Shown piece by piece: positions 61,363 through 64,000 of a stretch of 64,000 nucleotides of DNA (position 1 is the first letter of the stretch; every line of letters begins with the position of its first letter). The notes beneath the pieces are model-generated. The model was not told where the DNA came from, made no database searches, and saw only the letters and a list, made by a program, of their open reading frames with translations. The DNA is from JACKNG01 sp050184115 (GTDB taxonomy: Bacteria > Pseudomonadota > Gammaproteobacteria > Ga0077536). The stretch covers positions 124,001 to 188,000 of the forward strand of contig JBFXAQ010000004.1 of the NCBI GenBank assembly GCA_050184115.1, given 5' to 3'. A program made the position numbers and the translations under genes.

Positions 61363-61967
61363 GTCAGGGCATTCCCGTCGGTCTTGGTCGTACGAATGCT
61401 GACGCGCCCGGTGTTCTCGACGAACACCGCACGGGCCGATACAGCGCCGCGGTCGTCGCACAGGACGAAGGTGGCAGCCTCGTTGATGGCGCCGAGGCCG
61501 TTGTAGAAGACGTAATCGTTGCTGGCGTCCGACTTCAACGTCATCGTCGAGGGTGTGAGGCCAGCGACGTACTCGAGAATGCAGTCGTCGGAGGCATCGT
61601 CGCCGGCGGTTGCGCCGCACGGGTCGTCGGCGGCGCTGCCGCCGCTGTTGTCATCGACCTGGTTGTTCGGTGTGCCGATGGTCGTGCCGTCGCCGCGGTC
61701 GACGAATGAGATCCAGCCGACGTTCCAGTCGACGTCGGCCGTGCAATTCGTACCCGTCGTCGACGGGCAGACGACCACGCGTCGATTTGACTTCACCGCT
61801 TCGCTGCGTGCCAGCTGCAGCGAAGAGGAGAACAGGTTGACCTGCGACGTGACCCGGTTGTTGGCAACCATCGTGCGGAAGTTGGGAATGCCGATGGTGA
61901 CCAGCAGCGCCATCAGGGCGACCACGGTCATGAGTTCGATGATGGTGAAACCGCGCTGCTCGTTCAT
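61350..61967 (-). CDS. fimT: FimT/GspH-family minor pilin
   Basis: 205 aa, first gene of the minor-pilin operon. Prepilin motif RGFTIIELMTVVALMALLVTIGIPNFRTMVANNR, followed by LFSSSLQLARSEAVKSNRRVVVCPS, the FimT/GspH signature. FimT proteins bind DNA in natural transformation in some species; whether this one does is not visible. A 208-bp gap separates it from the divergent fur-family gene. Confidence 0.92.
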   Translation of the reverse strand: MNEQRGFTIIELMTVVALMALLVTIGIPNFRTMVANNRVTSQVNLFSSSLQLARSEAVKSNRRVVVCPSTTGTNCTADVDWNVGWISFVDRGDGTTIGTPNNQVDDNSGGSAADDPCGATAGDDASDDCILEYVAGLTPSTMTLKSDASNDYVFYNGLGAINEAATFVLCDDRGAVSARAVFVENTGRVSIRTTKTDGNALTCTP

Positions 61968-62139
61968 GGCAGGGAATTATGTCGACGCAGCGCGCCACCG
62001 GAAGCCGTGCGGCGACGAACGGCGTGATCCGGTCGCTGAGCGGTCGCGCCGCGGGTGGAACTGTGACGGGCTTGGCGCCGACGGGCACCGCGCGCGCTCG
62101 GGAGGACAGTTCGTAAATGTAAATTATTCGCGTTTAATC

Positions 62140-62167
62140 TAGACAGGCGCGCGGGCGTCGTTATACT
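62140..62167 (+). promoter_or_regulatory. Promoter of the Fur-family gene with upstream AT-rich site
   Basis: TAGACA (62140-62145), a 16-bp spacer, TATACT (62162-62167); both match 5 of 6 bases. Predicted start near 62174, only about 2 nt before the ATG, so the mRNA may be leaderless. An AT-rich block with TAAA...TTTA symmetry (62113-62139) lies upstream and could be an operator. Confidence 0.55.
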
Positions 62168-62175
62168 TGGCCGCC

Positions 62176-62610
62176 ATGAACGAGAAGGCTCATCGACCAT
62201 CCCTGAAGCGCGACGAGATCCCGGCGCTCCTGCAAGGTCACGGCATCACGCCGACCCAGCAACGGGTTGAAATCGCGGCCATTCTCCTCGAACGGGAGCA
62301 GCACCTGGCGGCCGACCAGGTCATCGCTCGCCTGAGCAAAGCAGACGCCTCGGTGTCGAAGGCCACCGTCTACAACACCCTCGGCCTGTTCGCCGAACGT
62401 GGCCTCGTGCGCGAGGTGATGGTCGATGCCACCCGCGTCTTCTACGATTCGAACACGGCGCCGCACCACCATTTCTTCGACGTCGACGACGGTGCGTTGA
62501 CCGATTTCCCGTCCGACGCGGTCCGCATCGAGCGCCTGCCGGCGCTGCCGCCGGGCACCGTCGCCGACAGCGTCGACGTCGTCATTCGCGTGCGCAAATC
62601 CAATCGTTGA
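62176..62610 (+). CDS. Fur-family transcriptional regulator, Irr/PerR-like
   Basis: 144 aa, start ATG 62176. The N-terminal winged helix shows GITPTQQRVEIAAILL and SVSKATVYNTLGLFAERGLV, the DNA-recognition helix. The dimerisation domain has FYDSNTAPHHHFFD (His97-99), as in Irr and other Fur paralogues. The protein contains no cysteine at all, so it lacks the structural zinc CxxC pairs of true Fur. It is more like Irr-type or small PerR-like regulators, which respond to haem, iron or peroxide. Divergent from fimT. Confidence 0.88.
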   Translation: MNEKAHRPSLKRDEIPALLQGHGITPTQQRVEIAAILLEREQHLAADQVIARLSKADASVSKATVYNTLGLFAERGLVREVMVDATRVFYDSNTAPHHHFFDVDDGALTDFPSDAVRIERLPALPPGTVADSVDVVIRVRKSNR

Positions 62611-62664
62611 CCGCGCTGCGCAAGCCGCGCCGCTTGGGCTATCATTGCGCCCCTCGCCAGCACC

Positions 62665-62740
<76 letters not shown>

Positions 62741-62744
62741 ACTT

Positions 62745-62775
62745 AGCGACGAGACTGTCTAAGATTCTCGTCGCT
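62745..62775. repeat. Inverted and direct repeats abutting tRNA-Thr
   Basis: AGCGACGAGA (62745-62754) and TCTCGTCGCT (62766-62775) form a perfect 10-bp stem with an 11-nt loop. CTGTCTAAGA occurs twice in direct orientation (62755-62764, 62774-62783). It may be the tRNA terminator or a recombinase core/arm site; no T-run follows. Confidence 0.5.
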
Positions 62776-62899
62776 GTCTAAGACGCCAGCGGTCCCACCC
62801 GCCCCGCAGCGCATCGAGCGCAAGCCAGATCGCGACGGGCATACCGATGGTGAGGACGACGTAACCCACCTTCATGGCGACGATGTCGAGGGTGCTCAT
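62759..62899 (-). CDS. Small membrane protein of an integrated element
   Basis: 46 codons from ATG 62899 to TAG 62759. One hydrophobic helix (KVGYVVLTIGMPVAIWLALDAL) and a basic tail (RGGWDRWRLRQRRES). Its ATG overlaps the end of the integrase remnant as ATGA, a coupling seen in phage-like operons. No family recognised. Confidence 0.45.
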   Translation of the reverse strand: MSTLDIVAMKVGYVVLTIGMPVAIWLALDALRGGWDRWRLRQRRES

Positions 62900-63379
62900 A
62901 GGTAATACTCCACCGGGTTGACGGTTTCCGCGACACGATACACGCGCGAGGTCACCGCGGGCGAGGCGTGCCCGAGCAGATCGGCCGCGTGCTTGATGTC
63001 CTTCGCCTACGTCGCTGCGGTGCGGCGCAGGTCGCGGAACTGCAGGTCATCGGCGCCGGCCTGCGCCCGCAGCCGGTTCCACGCCTTCGAGAATCGATCC
63101 TGATCGTCCCACCCGCGGCCCCGGTCGTCGACGAACAGGTGGTCGCCCTCATCGCTCGGGGCGGTGAGCGCCACAGACGGCGTTCCACAACGCGCCGGAC
63201 CACCGGAAGGTCAGCGCCTTGCGGGTCTTGCTGGTCAGGACGGTGATGCCGGCCGGGCTGAGCTGCTGCGGGTGGCGCTTCAGGGCGCGCAAGTCGCCCT
63301 CGCGGAGCCCTGTGAGCACGGCTGCTTCGAGCAACCCGCGCCACGGCGCACTGGCTTGCGCTAGGAGACGCGCAAACAA
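62896..63379 (-). pseudogene. Tyrosine recombinase remnant (frameshift plus stop)
   Basis: C-terminal half of a phage-type integrase. One frame gives LLEAAVLTGLREGDLRALK (first catalytic Arg region) and LTSKTRKALTFRWS. A shift near 63180 leads to another frame with GDHLFVDDRGRGWDDQDRFSKAWNRLR, QFRDLRRTAAT, a TAG at 63007-63009, then LLGHASPAVTSRVYRVAE with the nucleophile Tyr. The N-terminal part is missing: at about 63370 it runs head-to-head into another integrase on the other strand. Non-functional as it stands. Confidence 0.8.
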
Positions 63380-64000
63380 GACCGGCCAAACGCGCCACTA
63401 CCCGGCGTTGCGCCGGGACGAACTGGGCGCGTTCCAGCGCAAGCTCGTCGAATATCCGGGCCGTCCCGAGACCCGCCTCGCGCTCCAGTTACTCCTGCTG
63501 TCCTTCGTGCGCCCGGGCGAGCTGCGCGCGGCACGCTGGACGGAGTTCGACCTTGAGGCCGCCGAGTGGCGTATTCCGGCCGCGCGCATGAGGGGCCGTG
63601 CCGACCACATCGTGCCGCTGTCCCGGCAGGCCGTTGCCGCACTGGAGGAACTGCGCACCCTGACCGGGCATGGCGAGTACCTGTTCCCGGGTGGTCACAA
63701 GCGCGTGCCCTACATGAGCGAGAACACTATCAACAAGGCCATCGCGGTGCTGGGCTACAAAGGGCGCATAGTCGGCCACGGCTTTCGCGCCACGGCGAGC
63801 ACCATCCTGAACGAGGCAGGCCGCTTCCCGGTCGATGCCGTCGAGCGCCAGTTGGCGCATGCGGAACGGAACAAAGTCCGTGCCGCTTATCATCGAGCCG
63901 AGTACTTGCGCGAGCGCCGAGTGATGATGCAAGAATGGGCTGACTTGTTGGACGGGCTCCGCCAAGGTGGCGAGGTGCGCCAGTTCCAGCGGCGCGGCTG
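63363..64000 (+). pseudogene. P4-type tyrosine integrase, N-terminally truncated, runs off window
   Basis: About 210 residues of the catalytic domain of a P4-like integrase: RHYPALRRDELGAFQRKL, SFVRPGELRAARWTEFDL (catalytic Arg), MSENTINKAIAVLGYKG, GHGFRATASTILNE (His-x2-Arg), QLAHAERNKVRAAYHRAEYL (His and Tyr nucleophile), and VMMQEWADLLDGL near the end. No start codon or N-terminal arm-binding domain; the frame begins at the junction with the opposite integrase fragment. P4-type integrases usually target tRNA 3' ends, matching the adjacent tRNA-Thr. The 3' end lies beyond 64000. Confidence 0.8.

Noticed and set aside
63149..63379. Intact small gene on the minus strand
   Set aside because: It is the in-frame part of a longer integrase that continues in another frame after a shift, so it is a fragment.

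Overview
The window is high-GC chromosomal DNA from a bacterium that is most likely a gammaproteobacterium. The reasons are the gene sets and orders: ribF-lspA-ispH followed by a fimT-pilV-pilW-pilX-pilY1-pilE minor-pilin operon, ispB diverging from rplU-rpmA-obgE-proB, rpsT diverging from murJ with a UUG start on rpsT, and tRNA genes with encoded CCA ends. Hopanoid genes together with a single eukaryote-like squalene synthase recall Methylococcus-type or Chromatiales-type lineages. I cannot place it to genus. Almost all of the window is coding, with short gaps and many ATGA or TGATG overlaps.

Layout. 1-3207: MCE/Mla-type ABC lipid transporter (permease, ATPase, MlaD-like protein, auxiliary lipoprotein). 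3248-9703: signalling block in which a CHASE2 adenylate cyclase (+) converges on an FHA protein, a PP2C phosphatase and a CHASE2 Ser/Thr kinase (-). 10279-19713: housekeeping genes (7Fe ferredoxin, mutS, htpG with a sigma-32-like promoter, prmB, aroC, glcE-glcF). 19777-39066: lipid region with mlaA, an MlaC/HpnM protein, hpnB, hpnH, dxs, a five-gene phosphonate operon (2OG-Fe oxygenase, nucleotidyltransferase, PEP mutase fused to a nucleotidyltransferase, phosphonopyruvate decarboxylase, AEP transaminase), hpnL, and an operon of nnrU, squalene synthase, hpnG, hpnN, a CDP-alcohol phosphatidyltransferase and hpnA. 39421-43235: small unknown genes and a lone molybdopterin oxidoreductase behind an AT-rich promoter. 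43254-43951: tRNA-Pro(CGG) followed by a tandem array of about 173-bp repeats, each carrying the last 19 nt of that tRNA. 43972-52675: ispB, rplU, rpmA, obgE, proB, rpsT, murJ, ribF, lspA, ispH. 52716-61967: type IV pilus minor pilins and the PilY1 adhesin. 62176-64000: a Fur/Irr-like regulator, tRNA-Thr(CGT), and remnants of elements with tyrosine integrases.

How it fits together. The lipid region can make isoprenoid precursors (dxs, ispH and ispB elsewhere), squalene (SQS) and extended hopanoids (HpnH, HpnG, HpnA, HpnB), and move lipids to the outer membrane (HpnN, HpnM/MlaC, MlaA, MCE transporter). Squalene-hopene cyclase is not in the window. The phosphonate operon has the three canonical enzymes for 2-aminoethylphosphonate (AEP) plus two CTP-transferase-like domains. 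The only enzyme here that could place a CMP-activated AEP on a lipid alcohol is the CDP-alcohol transferase inside the hopanoid operon. I infer a phosphonolipid pathway co-evolved with hopanoid synthesis. This is the best candidate for an undescribed system. The second is the tRNA-Pro tail-repeat array, whose architecture parallels the E. coli tyrT/rtT locus.
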